This document shows, one piece after another, positions 25,550 to 33,525 of a stretch of 64,000 bases of DNA. Each line of letters starts with the position of its first letter. Position 1 is the stretch's first letter. Origin of the DNA: Vibrio sp. BS-M-Sm-2 (GTDB lineage: Bacteria; Pseudomonadota; Gammaproteobacteria; Enterobacterales; Vibrionaceae); assembly GCF_041504345.1 (NCBI RefSeq), contig NZ_CP167894.1, forward strand, positions 1,798,001-1,862,000, read 5' to 3'. The notes beneath the pieces are model-generated. The model ran no database searches. It saw nothing but the letters and a program-made list of their open reading frames with translations, and was not told where the DNA came from. The position numbers and the translations under genes are program-made.

Positions 25550-26632
25550 TTAATCGAGATAAAAATCAAAACAAATGTGAGTTCCTAGGATTTTTGTGAG
25601 TTCGTCTTGATATGAAAACTCATAAACTTGCCCTTCTTGGTACTTAATCGTGATTTCAAAGCATTCTTGTCTTATGCAAATAGTAGCGTCAAACTTGGCA
25701 GCATTCTTTGCACTCAACTTCATCCCTAAACCACGACTTTTATAATTGGGGTCTTTTGCACCACTAATTCCCCCATTCTCAAACACTTCTTTAAGTAATA
25801 GTGCATTTGATTTTGTATTATCTAATGGGTATTTCCGATATAGCTTAGGGTATCTAAGCTGTAATACAGGTCTCAATGTACCAATAATACCCTTCCCACT
25901 ATCCGAAAAGACTGTTTGTACGTTTTTTCTTTTCTTATCTTTTCCATAAACTTGAAGTGCTGCAACTCCGGGAATTGACGTTTCAGAGTGCTCGATAATG
26001 TTGTTAATAAACTCAGCTATGAACCCAAAGGCTGTGTTTGCATGCTCTTCACCTGCGAGTTCAATAAATGATTTTTTAAGCCTAGTAGGTAGATCCGTCT
26101 CTTTTGTCTCAAAAGGGATAGAGACAAACTCCATAACTTTACTATTTTGACCGTAATGGCAAGAGTGATCTTGAACTTTGGGAATAACACTAATTGTTTC
26201 ATCTAATTCATCAAACAGCCCTACGCGGCAAAGGTATGAAAAAGATTCAGAACATTCTAAAAAATCTAAAGTTATAGATTTCCCATTAATTGAAAGTTGA
26301 TTAACAAGACATAAAATTCTAGATACTGCTCCTAGTAAAATTGCACAATTGCGAAATTCCAATCGAACTGATTCTACGGACTCTAACCACAGATCTTCAT
26401 TCTCGAATAGGATTTTTTCAAAATCAGACGCTCTAAGCCAGCCTGCTTTTTCAATCTTTACAACTGTCTCAGCTCGGCCTAGATACCATCTATTTTCAAC
26501 ACACTTGAACAACCCACTTTCATCATGGTGTAAAAACGAGTTGACTGATTTTTTATCCAATTTCAATTGCTTAGCAATTTCTCGGCCTTTTAGTCCTGAG
26601 CTACTTTGTAGCAGGCATTCTATTTTGGACTT
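25550..26632 (-). CDS. GHKL (HATPase_c) ATPase with N-terminal helix-turn-helix
   Basis: The start at 26632 follows aaaggtgag by nine bases, giving 360 aa; an upstream GTG lacks a ribosome site. The first 55 residues are a winged-helix-like region (GLKGREIAKQLKLDKKSVNSFL). The Bergerat ATP site is at about 195-310: N-box AEFINNIIEHSE, G1 box FSDSGKGI, G2 box SRGLGMKLSAKNA. There is no histidine-kinase dimerisation helix and no membrane segment, so it is a soluble GHKL protein. Pairing with the STAS-like gene suggests a two-protein switch. It sits directly upstream of the TIR-caspase genes and could be in one transcript with them. Confidence 0.78.
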   Translation of the reverse strand, partial: KSKIECLLQSSSGLKGREIAKQLKLDKKSVNSFLHHDESGLFKCVENRWYLGRAETVVKIEKAGWLRASDFEKILFENEDLWLESVESVRLEFRNCAILLGAVSRILCLVNQLSINGKSITLDFLECSESFSYLCRVGLFDELDETISVIPKVQDHSCHYGQNSKVMEFVSIPFETKETDLPTRLKKSFIELAGEEHANTAFGFIAEFINNIIEHSETSIPGVAALQVYGKDKKRKNVQTVFSDSGKGIIGTLRPVLQLRYPKLYRKYPLDNTKSNALLLKEVFENGGISGAKDPNYKSRGLGMKLSAKNAAKFDATICIRQECFEITIKYQEGQVYEFSYQDELTKILGTHICFDFYLD

Positions 26633-26782
26633 CATTAAGCAACACTCACCTTTAGACGTATCCACAACCTCAAAACCACCTCAACAATGCCACATTGCGT
26701 ATAGTGACTGAGCTCATATTCCATAGTGACGATATTGTAACTGAAATAAAGAGTTAACTAGAGTGTTGAGATCATTTTTAAA

Positions 26783-28165
26783 CTACGAAGCGGCTAGAAA
26801 GGCTGAAATTACGCGATGCCTAAAACTTCCCAATCGAAGTTCGTCAAAGGTATTAAGAAATCTGCTTGAATTGGAATCGATGTAGGTAGTACTACTCCAG
26901 TTCAAATTTGAGTTCACTTCATCTCGCTCTTCTACGAGGCTATTAACAATTAGATGAGCCCGTTGAGGCTCTAACTCAAAATCTATCAAGCTATCTATTT
27001 TTGCAAACATGCAAGACTCAGGAATGTCTTGTTCAATCCGTTCGGCATACTTAATCAAGCTTTGTTCCGCAAAAGTAAACAACCAAGCCTCCTGATTCAC
27101 AGCGTCATTTACCCTAAGAATTCGCCCTAATACCTGCCTAAAATACAGCTCAGTTTTGACCGAACTCATGTGGCAACAAACTTGAAGGCGAGGGATATCA
27201 GTTCCTTCGCTAATCATTCCAACACTGACAATCCATTGAGCGTCACTTTGACGATAGCGTTCTATTTCGGCTAAAGGTTCTTCGTGGAGGTAAGTGACTA
27301 TTGAAACTGATTGAGCATACTTTTGAGAGAGTATCTTTTTGATCGCTTGAGCGTGCTGAACAGAAGAAGCAACAACTAACCCTCCGGCAGTCGGCAATTG
27401 AGAGCGGATTTCTGCGAGCTTCTTACAACCGAGCCCAAGCAAGTATTCCATAGCTTCTTGGTTATGTATGACACTTAGGTATGAAGTTTTTGTCTGTTTA
27501 AGCATTTCTAAAATTGAAGAAAACGATTCAACTTTTTCATCACTGGCCACTGAGAGGTGTTCATTATCCACTAGCACCAACGTCGGAGATCGACAAACCT
27601 TGTCTGCAATAGCTTGCTTCAAGGTATATTGGTAATCAACGAGAAGTTGGTTATCGTTATTGCTGTATTCACCCATAACGATAGGTAAAGCATCTGAACG
27701 CCACGGAGTTCCTGACATAGCAAGTGTATAGGTTGCGAGCCCTTGAATCTTTGTGAGTACTTGTTGCCCCCAAACATTTGCATTTTCAATCTCTGAACCT
27801 GAACAGTGATGAATCTCATCAAAAACAACAAACACTCGATGGTTACAGAGGGTTTTCCAGAATTCATCATTAAGAAATTGAATTGATTGATATGTTAGGG
27901 ATTGCCCAATAGAGCCAAGGCCTCCGTTAAAGGTGCAATTAAGAGTTCGTGAAAAGGTTCTCTTGATTCCATCAGAAACCGTTAAAGACGGAGAAAAACA
28001 CAAAACAAGATCGACCATATTATCGTTAAGCAATCTTGATGCGACTGTTGCGGCGAGCACCGTTTTTCCAGCCCCTGGAGTTGCTTGACAGAAGAAGTGC
28101 TGCTGATTCGATCTAAATTTCAGTAACGCTTTTTCTGAACATTCGATCTGCCATTGCCTTAACAT
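26783..28165 (-). CDS. Superfamily 2 DEAD/DEAH-type helicase
   Basis: This 460-aa product has all core motifs: Walker A CQATPGAGKTVLAA (about 29-38), Walker B VVFDEIHH (about 114), motif III AMSGTPWR (about 149-156), and motif VI FRQVLGRILRV (about 343). It is a compact two-RecA helicase without an obvious nuclease or extra domain. SF2 helicases of this size are frequent in defence islands, but also in repair. Its start overlaps the previous gene by 7 nt, so the two are co-translated. It is divergent from the XRE regulator gene beyond that partner. A defence role is inference from context. Confidence 0.82.
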   Translation of the reverse strand: MLRQWQIECSEKALLKFRSNQQHFFCQATPGAGKTVLAATVASRLLNDNMVDLVLCFSPSLTVSDGIKRTFSRTLNCTFNGGLGSIGQSLTYQSIQFLNDEFWKTLCNHRVFVVFDEIHHCSGSEIENANVWGQQVLTKIQGLATYTLAMSGTPWRSDALPIVMGEYSNNDNQLLVDYQYTLKQAIADKVCRSPTLVLVDNEHLSVASDEKVESFSSILEMLKQTKTSYLSVIHNQEAMEYLLGLGCKKLAEIRSQLPTAGGLVVASSVQHAQAIKKILSQKYAQSVSIVTYLHEEPLAEIERYRQSDAQWIVSVGMISEGTDIPRLQVCCHMSSVKTELYFRQVLGRILRVNDAVNQEAWLFTFAEQSLIKYAERIEQDIPESCMFAKIDSLIDFELEPQRAHLIVNSLVEERDEVNSNLNWSSTTYIDSNSSRFLNTFDELRLGSFRHRVISAFLAAS

Positions 28166-28689
28166 GGTAGGTTGTCATCTGAGAGCGCTTTAAGAACATT
28201 CGTTAATCCATTAACCTTTCCAAGCAGGTGCGCTGAACGTTCTTTTGCTTGCTGTAGCAATGGGGATAATCGGCTCTCAAGTTCAGGAAAGCGGTATCTT
28301 AATGATTGATATTCATCAATTTCACCAAGCACGATCTCCAATTCACCTTTGTATTCGTTGCTCTCTCGAAATAGCACAGAGTAATCCGATGTAGCCTCTT
28401 TTATCGAGGGTTCGCGTTTAGCTTTCCTTCGGGGCAACACTTCAAGATATCTAAATTGTTCGGTTTGAAAGTACCTTTTATTTCTTCCTTCACCTTCAGT
28501 TCGAAGCCAACCCCTTTGTTGATATTGCCATATTTGGCGATAAACCTTCTTCCGAGCCTCATCAAGATTTTTTATGCCATCTACAATGTTTAATGAAGCG
28601 TCCCTAGCTTCTATTACAGAAAAACCATCCATTCCTTTTTCAATCAACAACTTGTGCATTACTGCACTGATTTTTATAGAACGTTTCAT
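28159..28689 (-). CDS. Putative winged-helix/coiled-coil protein co-translated with the helicase
   Basis: I do not recognise a named family. The 176-aa product has an N-terminal part that looks like a winged-helix DNA-binding domain (RKKVYRQIWQYQQRGWLRTEGEGRNKRYFQ, about 46-75). A basic linker follows (PRRKAKREPS), then a helical C-terminal half (EYQSLRYRFPELESRLSPLLQQAKERS). It overlaps the helicase start by 7 nt. A palindromic operator lies 22 bp upstream of its ATG, so the divergent XRE protein probably controls it. It may target the helicase to DNA or regulate the unit. Confidence 0.6.
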   Translation of the reverse strand: MKRSIKISAVMHKLLIEKGMDGFSVIEARDASLNIVDGIKNLDEARKKVYRQIWQYQQRGWLRTEGEGRNKRYFQTEQFRYLEVLPRRKAKREPSIKEATSDYSVLFRESNEYKGELEIVLGEIDEYQSLRYRFPELESRLSPLLQQAKERSAHLLGKVNGLTNVLKALSDDNLPC

Positions 28690-28710
28690 GTACTGCTTAT
28701 ACCAATCTAA

Positions 28711-28763
28711 ATACTAAGGATTGCTTAGTATACAGAAATCAGTAAAACTAAGAAAATCTTAGT
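28711..28763. promoter_or_regulatory. Two palindromic operators between the helicase operon and the XRE gene
   Basis: atactaag-N5-cttagtat at 28711-28731 and actaag-N5-cttagt at 28747-28763 have centres 34 bp apart. They lie in the divergent promoter region and are the likely binding sites of the XRE regulator. Confidence 0.7.
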
Positions 28764-28791
28764 CATATAGAGCCAATAGTATGAATTATAA

Positions 28792-29121
28792 ATGTCGACC
28801 GACAACCCTGTTCCAGCGCGGCTCAAAGAGGTGCGTAAAAAAGCAAAGATCTCCCAAAAAGAATTGGGGTTGCGTATTGGCATCGATGAAAGTTCGGCTA
28901 GTGCAAGAATGAATCAGTACGAGAAAGGAAAACATACACCTGATATCAGTACATTGAAGAAAATGGCTGACGAACTTGGTGTACCTTTGAATTATTTTTT
29001 CTGTGAAGACGAATGTTCTGCTAATTTAGTTTTTTTAATCAATGAATTAGACAAAAACCAAAAACAAGAATTAATAGTTCATATAGAAAACACTTTCAAA
29101 GTAGCCTTAGTTGATAACTAA
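28792..29121 (+). CDS. XRE-family helix-turn-helix repressor
   Basis: This 109-aa product has a clear XRE/Cro-CI domain (RLKEVRKKAKISQKELGLRIG, then SARMNQYEKGKHTPDISTLKKMADELGVPLNYFF). The C-terminal 35 residues are helical and may dimerise. It is divergent from the wHTH-helicase operon, with two matching palindromes between them. It probably represses both directions and keeps the cargo silent in uninfected cells. No protease or ligand domain is visible, so the inducing signal is unknown. Confidence 0.85.
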   Translation: MSTDNPVPARLKEVRKKAKISQKELGLRIGIDESSASARMNQYEKGKHTPDISTLKKMADELGVPLNYFFCEDECSANLVFLINELDKNQKQELIVHIENTFKVALVDN

Positions 29122-29220
29122 AACTATTGATACCGCCCCCCTTGATGCTGTATTATTGTTTAATATACATACAAAACTGTATGAATTTTTATACCTACCA
29201 AATAAATTAGGGTACCCATA

Positions 29221-29388
29221 ATGACAACCTCAAACATAGCTGAATTCGCAAAAGCAAAAGCAAAAGCGCTAGCCATGCTAGAGCGTTCAAAATCTGGTAC
29301 TTTTAGATCTGTAAATATGCAAAACAAGTCAGCTCGTCATAACTCTAACAACGAGCCAACTTTATACACGAACGCTAAAAGCTATTAG
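29221..29388 (+). CDS. Small hypothetical protein, 55 aa
   Basis: ATG at 29221 opens a 55-codon frame that ends TAG at 29386-29388. The product begins MTTSNIAEFAKAKAKALAML and is Ala/Lys-rich at the front and Asn/Ser-rich behind. It follows an AT-rich stretch with an inverted repeat catac-N6-gtatg at 29168-29183 and a weak ribosome-site-like aggg. It overlaps the convergent GNAT-like gene by four bases. I do not recognise it. The upstream control-like sequence suggests a real gene, but proof is thin. Confidence 0.5.
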   Translation: MTTSNIAEFAKAKAKALAMLERSKSGTFRSVNMQNKSARHNSNNEPTLYTNAKSY

Positions 29389-29975
29389 CCAGATAATTCA
29401 TAAACTGGAACTTTTAGATACGGAGGACGAAACTCTACTTCCTCTGCATCTAGAAAGAATTCTTTGTATCTGTGAATCAACCGTTTAGCTGGTTCCATAA
29501 TACGAATTTCTTCCAAGTCAAATACTTCTGAAATTCTATACATCAACCCAGAAACAAATGGGATAGCACGACCTTCAAAGCTACTTTTGCTGGCATCTCT
29601 CTCGATCTGAGACAGCACCAACCGCTTATTGACCAAATCCACGTAACCAGATACCAAGCCTACTAATTCTTGATTATGCCTTATTGCCAAGACAAATCGT
29701 TTAGAATTGTAGACAGACTTGCTAACGGCTTTCTCCCAAGGGAGATTCCCATAACCGTCTTTGTTCCCTTTTGGAACCCAATCTCGTGCTGCTTTAGCAT
29801 CGCTTCTTGTTGCAAACTCTAATTCTAAAGGAATTCCGTCATCTAACGCTTCATATTCATTAGTAGCAATTTGAAACGCTATTTCTAAAATCTCTTTAAT
29901 TGGACTCTGCTCATTAGCTTCTAGTAACGTTTTACGACATGTTACTTCGTCGGTGTTCATACCACTGGTAAACAT
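29385..29975 (-). CDS. GNAT-like N-acetyltransferase-fold protein
   Basis: This 196-aa product starts MFTSGMNTDEVTCRKTLLEA after a good aggag site. The middle resembles a GNAT core: strand-turn-strand RFVLAIRHNQELVGLVSGYVD, then LVLSQIERD followed by GRAIPFVSGLMYRISEVF, where the acetyl-CoA loop would be. The loop departs from the usual Q/R-x-x-G-x-G/A pattern, so catalysis is not assured. It is the last gene before the right end of the island. It could be a modifying enzyme or an antidefence or toxin component; the sequence does not decide. Confidence 0.5.
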   Translation of the reverse strand: MFTSGMNTDEVTCRKTLLEANEQSPIKEILEIAFQIATNEYEALDDGIPLELEFATRSDAKAARDWVPKGNKDGYGNLPWEKAVSKSVYNSKRFVLAIRHNQELVGLVSGYVDLVNKRLVLSQIERDASKSSFEGRAIPFVSGLMYRISEVFDLEEIRIMEPAKRLIHRYKEFFLDAEEVEFRPPYLKVPVYELSG

Positions 29976-30462
29976 TGGTTTTCTCCTGTAAGAAAAATTG
30001 ATTGAGGGACAGACGTGACTTAATTAGGAACAATCCTAGTTTCATCATGAAAAACTCCGATTTAATTTGCGGGATTTCCGCTTCTTTAATTTGCCGATTC
30101 TATCGATACAAAAAATGAACAATAGAGAACCGACTTCGTTTACTAACTAACAAACAACGTTAGAAAGAAGTGCTTTGCTTTCGCTAAGCGACAATGAGGT
30201 TAAGATAGTGACTTGGTCCTGTCAACGCAGAAAACCGGACACTAACTATTGATAAATAACACAATATACTAAGAGGCAAAGAAGAGAGGATAGGATGGGA
30301 AGTGCCATAAAACTCTAATAACTAAAATTCTGGAAAATTAATTTTCCAGAATTTATTATTCTTTAAATTTTTTTGATTTTGAGATTTTTCTGGAAAATGA
30401 CCTGAAGCTTTATGTTGTATAGGTTTCCAGTTTTTTTCACTTCTAAATATAAAGAGTGTAGA
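29976..30462. other. Non-coding right end of the island with recombinase-site-like repeats
   Basis: No credible ORF lies here. The last 140 bp are very AT-rich and carry a 30-bp palindrome at 30325-30354, a further tctggaaaa copy at about 30390 and an inverted ttccag at about 30424. The sequence just inside attR, read in reverse (tctacactctttatattt), resembles the left end (tctactctttagattt), so the island has imperfect terminal inverted repeats. Confidence 0.55.
30325..30354. repeat. Perfect 30-bp palindrome in the island right end
   Basis: The half-site is aaattctggaaaatt; the second half is its exact complement. It contains the tctggaaaa motif in both orientations, the same motif as at the left end. 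Confidence 0.8.
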
Positions 30463-30471
30463 GTTACCATG
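30463..30471 (+). repeat. attR-type core next to the native gorA tail
   Basis: gttaccatg is followed by aga taa, which reads as the missing last Arg codon and stop of gorA. Joining it to 17503-17511 rebuilds an uninterrupted gorA. Confidence 0.78.
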
Positions 30472-30504
30472 AGATAATCAACGTCTTAGTTGATCACTCT
30501 TTAG

Positions 30505-30530
30505 AAGCAGGCCTCGTGCCTGCTTTTTTT
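30505..30530 (+). terminator. Native gorA terminator, displaced 13 kb by the island
   Basis: The stem aagcaggc / gcctgctt has a 5-nt loop and T7. It lies 28 bp after the restored gorA stop at 30475-30477. Confidence 0.82.
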
Positions 30531-30607
30531 ATATCCGCTCTGAACCTTAGTTACCGATTCGACGTAACACAAATATCCACCTACCTAGAACAGCAATGGA
30601 GTTTGTG

Positions 30608-30859
30608 ATGAATCTACTAATTGAATCATTTGAAGGCGGGATCTACTTAGCTTACCAAATCATTGGCGAGCAAAAACAGTTAATCAAAGACGACCACCAG
30701 CACCCAATGAAGTTTTTGAGTGTTAACCAAGCGCGCGACCACTTTAGTGACCAAGGCGTAGCGTCGGCCACGCTTATTCATAACAGTGCCTACGACGAGA
30801 TGTGTGGTGAGCATTGTGGTAACACCCAACCATTCGAGATTGATTTGAAGTGGAGTTAA
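30608..30859 (+). CDS. Small conserved protein of unknown function
   Basis: The start at 30608 has ggag seven bases upstream, inside an upstream in-frame ATG at 30596, and gives 83 aa: MNLLIESFEGGIYLAYQIIG. It is acidic and soluble, with a conserved-looking LIHNSAYDEMCG block and a single late CGEHCG cysteine pair. I have a weak memory of a DUF6482-like family in marine gammaproteobacteria. No function is known. It is a single-gene unit ending at a strong terminator. Confidence 0.65.
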   Translation: MNLLIESFEGGIYLAYQIIGEQKQLIKDDHQHPMKFLSVNQARDHFSDQGVASATLIHNSAYDEMCGEHCGNTQPFEIDLKWS

Positions 30860-30890
30860 ATCAACTTCAAAGCAATCGCGATAAAAATTG

Positions 30891-30918
30891 AAAGGCTTGC
30901 ACATCTGCAAGCCTTTTT
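30891..30918. terminator. Bidirectional terminator between the 83-aa gene and nqrB
   Basis: An 11-bp stem aaaggcttgca / tgcaagccttt has a 4-nt loop and a T-run on the plus strand. The next gene is convergent. Confidence 0.78.
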
Positions 30919-30935
30919 CGTTGGGGTTTTATTTC

Positions 30936-32177
30936 TTATCGTGCTGTACGTTTTTGTCTGCGTTTGATGTTTTGCTCTTTCACAATAAAGTCGAACAATG
31001 GAGCAAACAAGTTAGCAAACAAGATAGCGAGCATGATGCCTTCTGGATAAGCAGGGTTGAGCACTCGGATGCCGACCGTCATTACACCAATCAAGATCCC
31101 GTAAGCCCACTTACTCTGGTTGGTAAAAGCGGCAGAAACTGGGTCGGTCGCCATGAAGAAGGTACCAAAGGCAACACCACCCAGCACAAAGTGCCAGTAG
31201 AACGGCATCGAGAACATAGAGTTAGTCTCTGAACCAATCCAGTTCATCAAGCTAGATGTCACCACAAGGCCGACAATTACACCCGCTACAATGCGCCAAG
31301 AGGCAATTTTCATGACAATCAGAATCAGCCCCGTCAACATGATAAGCAATGAAGAAACCTCACCCATCGAGCCGGGTATATTGCCGATAAACGCGTCCAT
31401 CCACGTTATTGTCTCGCCAGTCATATTGTTAATCAGAGAGGTACTGCCCCCCTCATACCATTGACTCAGTGGAGTCGCTCCTGAATAACCGTCAGCGGCA
31501 ACCCATACTAAGCCACCCGACATGTTGGCTGGATACGCGAAATAGAGAAACGCGCGGCCTGCGAGTGCAGGGTTGAGGAAGTTTCGTCCTGTACCACCGA
31601 ACAGCTCTTTGGCGACAACGATACCAAAGGTGATACCTAGCGCTGCTTGCCATAACGGAATGGTTGGTGGAAGAATCAGTGCAAACAGCACCGAGCTAAC
31701 AAAGAAGCCTTCATTAACTTCGTGCTTGCGAACGACAGCAAACAGTACCTCCCAGAAGCCACCTACCACAAACACCGTGGCATAAACGGGTAGGAAATAG
31801 AGTGCACCAAGCAACACCTGACTTACCCAACCACTTGCCATCAGTGACTGTGCATCACCAAATGCCCACGACAAGCGCCAACTGCTGTCGATGATGGAGG
31901 CAAGCTCAGCGCCAGAATAGGTAGCTGTCAAACCCATCACGGCTTGATGACCTACGTTGTACATACCCCAGAACATTGCAGGAAAAGTTGCCAGCCACAC
32001 CAGAATCATGATTCGTTTGAGATCGATGCTATCTCGAACATGGGTCAAGCCTTGGTTTACGTTACCAGGCGTATAAAATATCGTCGCGAAAGCCTCGTAT
32101 ACAGGATAAAGCTTTTCGTACTTCCCTCCGGCTTCAAAGCGTGGAGCCACGTCTTCTAATCGTTTTTTTAAACTCAT
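30936..32177 (-). CDS. nqrB: Stand-alone paralogue of Na+-NQR subunit B
   Basis: The start at 32177 gives 413 aa beginning [25 protein letters not shown], the NqrB family start. Ten or so hydrophobic helices follow. The FMN attachment motif SGAT is present in [12 protein letters not shown] (about residue 230), so cofactor loading by ApbE is plausible. NqrB is the membrane subunit that carries FMN and riboflavin in the Na+-pumping NADH:quinone reductase. No other nqr genes (A, C-F) are nearby, so this is a second, orphan copy or has another partner. It is longer than RnfD and closer to NqrB. Confidence 0.85.
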   Translation of the reverse strand: MSLKKRLEDVAPRFEAGGKYEKLYPVYEAFATIFYTPGNVNQGLTHVRDSIDLKRIMILVWLATFPAMFWGMYNVGHQAVMGLTATYSGAELASIIDSSWRLSWAFGDAQSLMASGWVSQVLLGALYFLPVYATVFVVGGFWEVLFAVVRKHEVNEGFFVSSVLFALILPPTIPLWQAALGITFGIVVAKELFGGTGRNFLNPALAGRAFLYFAYPANMSGGLVWVAADGYSGATPLSQWYEGGSTSLINNMTGETITWMDAFIGNIPGSMGEVSSLLIMLTGLILIVMKIASWRIVAGVIVGLVVTSSLMNWIGSETNSMFSMPFYWHFVLGGVAFGTFFMATDPVSAAFTNQSKWAYGILIGVMTVGIRVLNPAYPEGIMLAILFANLFAPLFDFIVKEQNIKRRQKRTAR

Positions 32178-32319
32178 AATCTCAATCACCTTATTGCTTG
32201 AGTTATGGTTTTCTACGCATCAACCGTGCTATTTGAACAATTTTTAGCTATTTTTAATCAAATTCGTCTTGAAGAACGAGTATCTGAAAGTCGAACCGAT
32301 GTTGAAAAAGAAGAATGTA

Positions 32320-32352
32320 TAAACAACAAAGCCCCAGCAATGGCTGAGGCTT
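32320..32352 (-). terminator. Terminator of the SPOR-domain gene
   Basis: On the minus strand the stem aagcctcagc / gctggggctt (one G-T pair) has a 4-nt loop and is followed by TGTTGTTTAT. It lies 24 bp after the stop at 32376. Confidence 0.7.
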
Positions 32353-32375
32353 ATTTGGTATAACAACGGTCGTCG

Positions 32376-33338
32376 TTACTTAACGCACATCACATTGAGC
32401 AATGAAGAGCCTTTCAATTGGTTAACGTTACCGTTGGTAAACAGGCCTTTCTTATCTGCGCCCCAATAAGGGAGGTGCATTGGCCAGTTCTGTTTTTCCA
32501 TAACCTTTGAGCTCAAGATGCTTTGCCATTGCTTTTCACTCATCAGCTTCATGTTGACCTGATTACACACTAATTCAGCGCTATCGTAATCTAGGCGGCT
32601 CCAAGGCTTACCTTGTTCCATGTAGAACTGTTGTTGATGGTCTAGAAGGTAAGGAATCGCATATTGGTTACCCGCAACGTCTGCTGTCACGCGAATCTCG
32701 ATTTCTAGATCACCATCTGAGCGCGCATTACCGCTTGGTAGCGTCTGAATAGCAGCAGCACTCGTTACCGCGGCCGCTTGCTTAACGGCCACAGGTTTTG
32801 CTGTTGGTTTTGGTTTTGGTTTTCCAGGAGCCTTAGGCTTAACCATTTTTGGCTCTGCCGGTTTTGCAACAATAGGCTGTGACGAGGTCTGAGACTTATC
32901 AACCATACGAATGAAGGCTTCACTGTATCCAGACACTTTACGGACCTGAGCTAGGTCTTTTCTTGCATCGGAGAAGGTAGAATAAGGGCCAATTAAACAA
33001 CGATAGTCTCCGCCTTCCGGCTTCATCCATACATTGGTCGAGATCTTCTCATATAGGGGCTTTGCTCGGTTCAGTGACAAAGGCTTATTCAGCAAGCCAC
33101 ATTGAACCCAAAACAGCTCGTTATCTGAATGACGTTTAGGCGCCTTGCTCCCCCAAACACCCTTACCGATCGGACATGATTGCTCTAGCTGTGGTAATTG
33201 GTTGGTGCTTGCCTGAGTTGCATCACATAGAACCGACTCTGCATTCACTTGGCTCGATACCAAAAGAGATGCAGCGATAAGCCCCATACGATAATTTCTC
33301 GTCACAGCACGACATACAGCATTCATTGTCAATTTCAT
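32376..33338 (-). CDS. Secreted SPOR-domain protein
   Basis: ATG at 33338 gives 320 aa with an N-terminal signal peptide ending near SSQVNAESV. Residues about 70-135 look like a SPOR peptidoglycan-binding domain (ELFWVQCGLLNKPLSLNRAKPLYEKI, then YRCLIGPYSTFSDARKDLAQV). A Pro/Lys/Ala linker follows (KPKAPGKPKPKPTAKPVAV) and a C-terminal domain of about 110 aa with conserved Cys and Trp that I do not recognise. SPOR domains bind denuded glycan at the division septum, so a periplasmic envelope role is likely. It is a single gene. Confidence 0.75.
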   Translation of the reverse strand: MKLTMNAVCRAVTRNYRMGLIAASLLVSSQVNAESVLCDATQASTNQLPQLEQSCPIGKGVWGSKAPKRHSDNELFWVQCGLLNKPLSLNRAKPLYEKISTNVWMKPEGGDYRCLIGPYSTFSDARKDLAQVRKVSGYSEAFIRMVDKSQTSSQPIVAKPAEPKMVKPKAPGKPKPKPTAKPVAVKQAAAVTSAAAIQTLPSGNARSDGDLEIEIRVTADVAGNQYAIPYLLDHQQQFYMEQGKPWSRLDYDSAELVCNQVNMKLMSEKQWQSILSSKVMEKQNWPMHLPYWGADKKGLFTNGNVNQLKGSSLLNVMCVK

Positions 33339-33453
33339 AACCACCACTTAAACCCTTACGGACTAATTATTACCGAATCCATGTCGATAAAACATGAATT
33401 CCATTTTAAGTATTATTGACACTATCAATGATACTAAGTTCCAGATCCATTAA

Positions 33454-33486
33454 GCAAAAAAAGAGCCGTAATTGCTTACGGCTCTT
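33454..33486 (-). terminator. Terminator of the peptide ABC operon
   Basis: On the minus strand an 11-bp stem aagagccgtaa / ttacggctctt with loop gcaa is followed by TTTTTT. It lies 40 bp after the end of the second permease gene. Confidence 0.82.
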
Positions 33487-33525
33487 AGTTTAGTGACTTT
33501 TTTTACTAAAAATCAAACCGAGCTA

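Larger units (their letters stand above)
17503..30471 (+). mobile_element. 13-kb integrative element in the 3' end of gorA (intA-tfp-intB-srap type) with defence cargo
   Basis: Both boundaries are seen directly: gttaccatg occurs at 17503-17511 in gorA and at 30463-30471, where it is followed by the native gorA tail and terminator. Between them lie a four-gene recombination module on the plus strand and ten cargo genes, mostly on the minus strand. DNA of the island is visibly more AT-rich than the flanks. The module order (active recombinase, degenerate recombinase, large active recombinase, small coiled-coil protein) matches, from memory, the strand-biased circularizing integrative elements found in Vibrio. 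No conjugation genes are seen. That it is an integrated element is firm; the family name is inference. Confidence 0.85.

Noticed and set aside
29221..29975. Classical toxin-antitoxin operon from the 55-aa ORF and GNAT-like gene
   Set aside because: The genes are convergent, not co-transcribed, and the small protein has no recognisable antitoxin fold.
17512..30462. Conjugative element or prophage
   Set aside because: No relaxase, type IV secretion, capsid, tail or terminase gene is visible; only the recombinase module and defence-like cargo.
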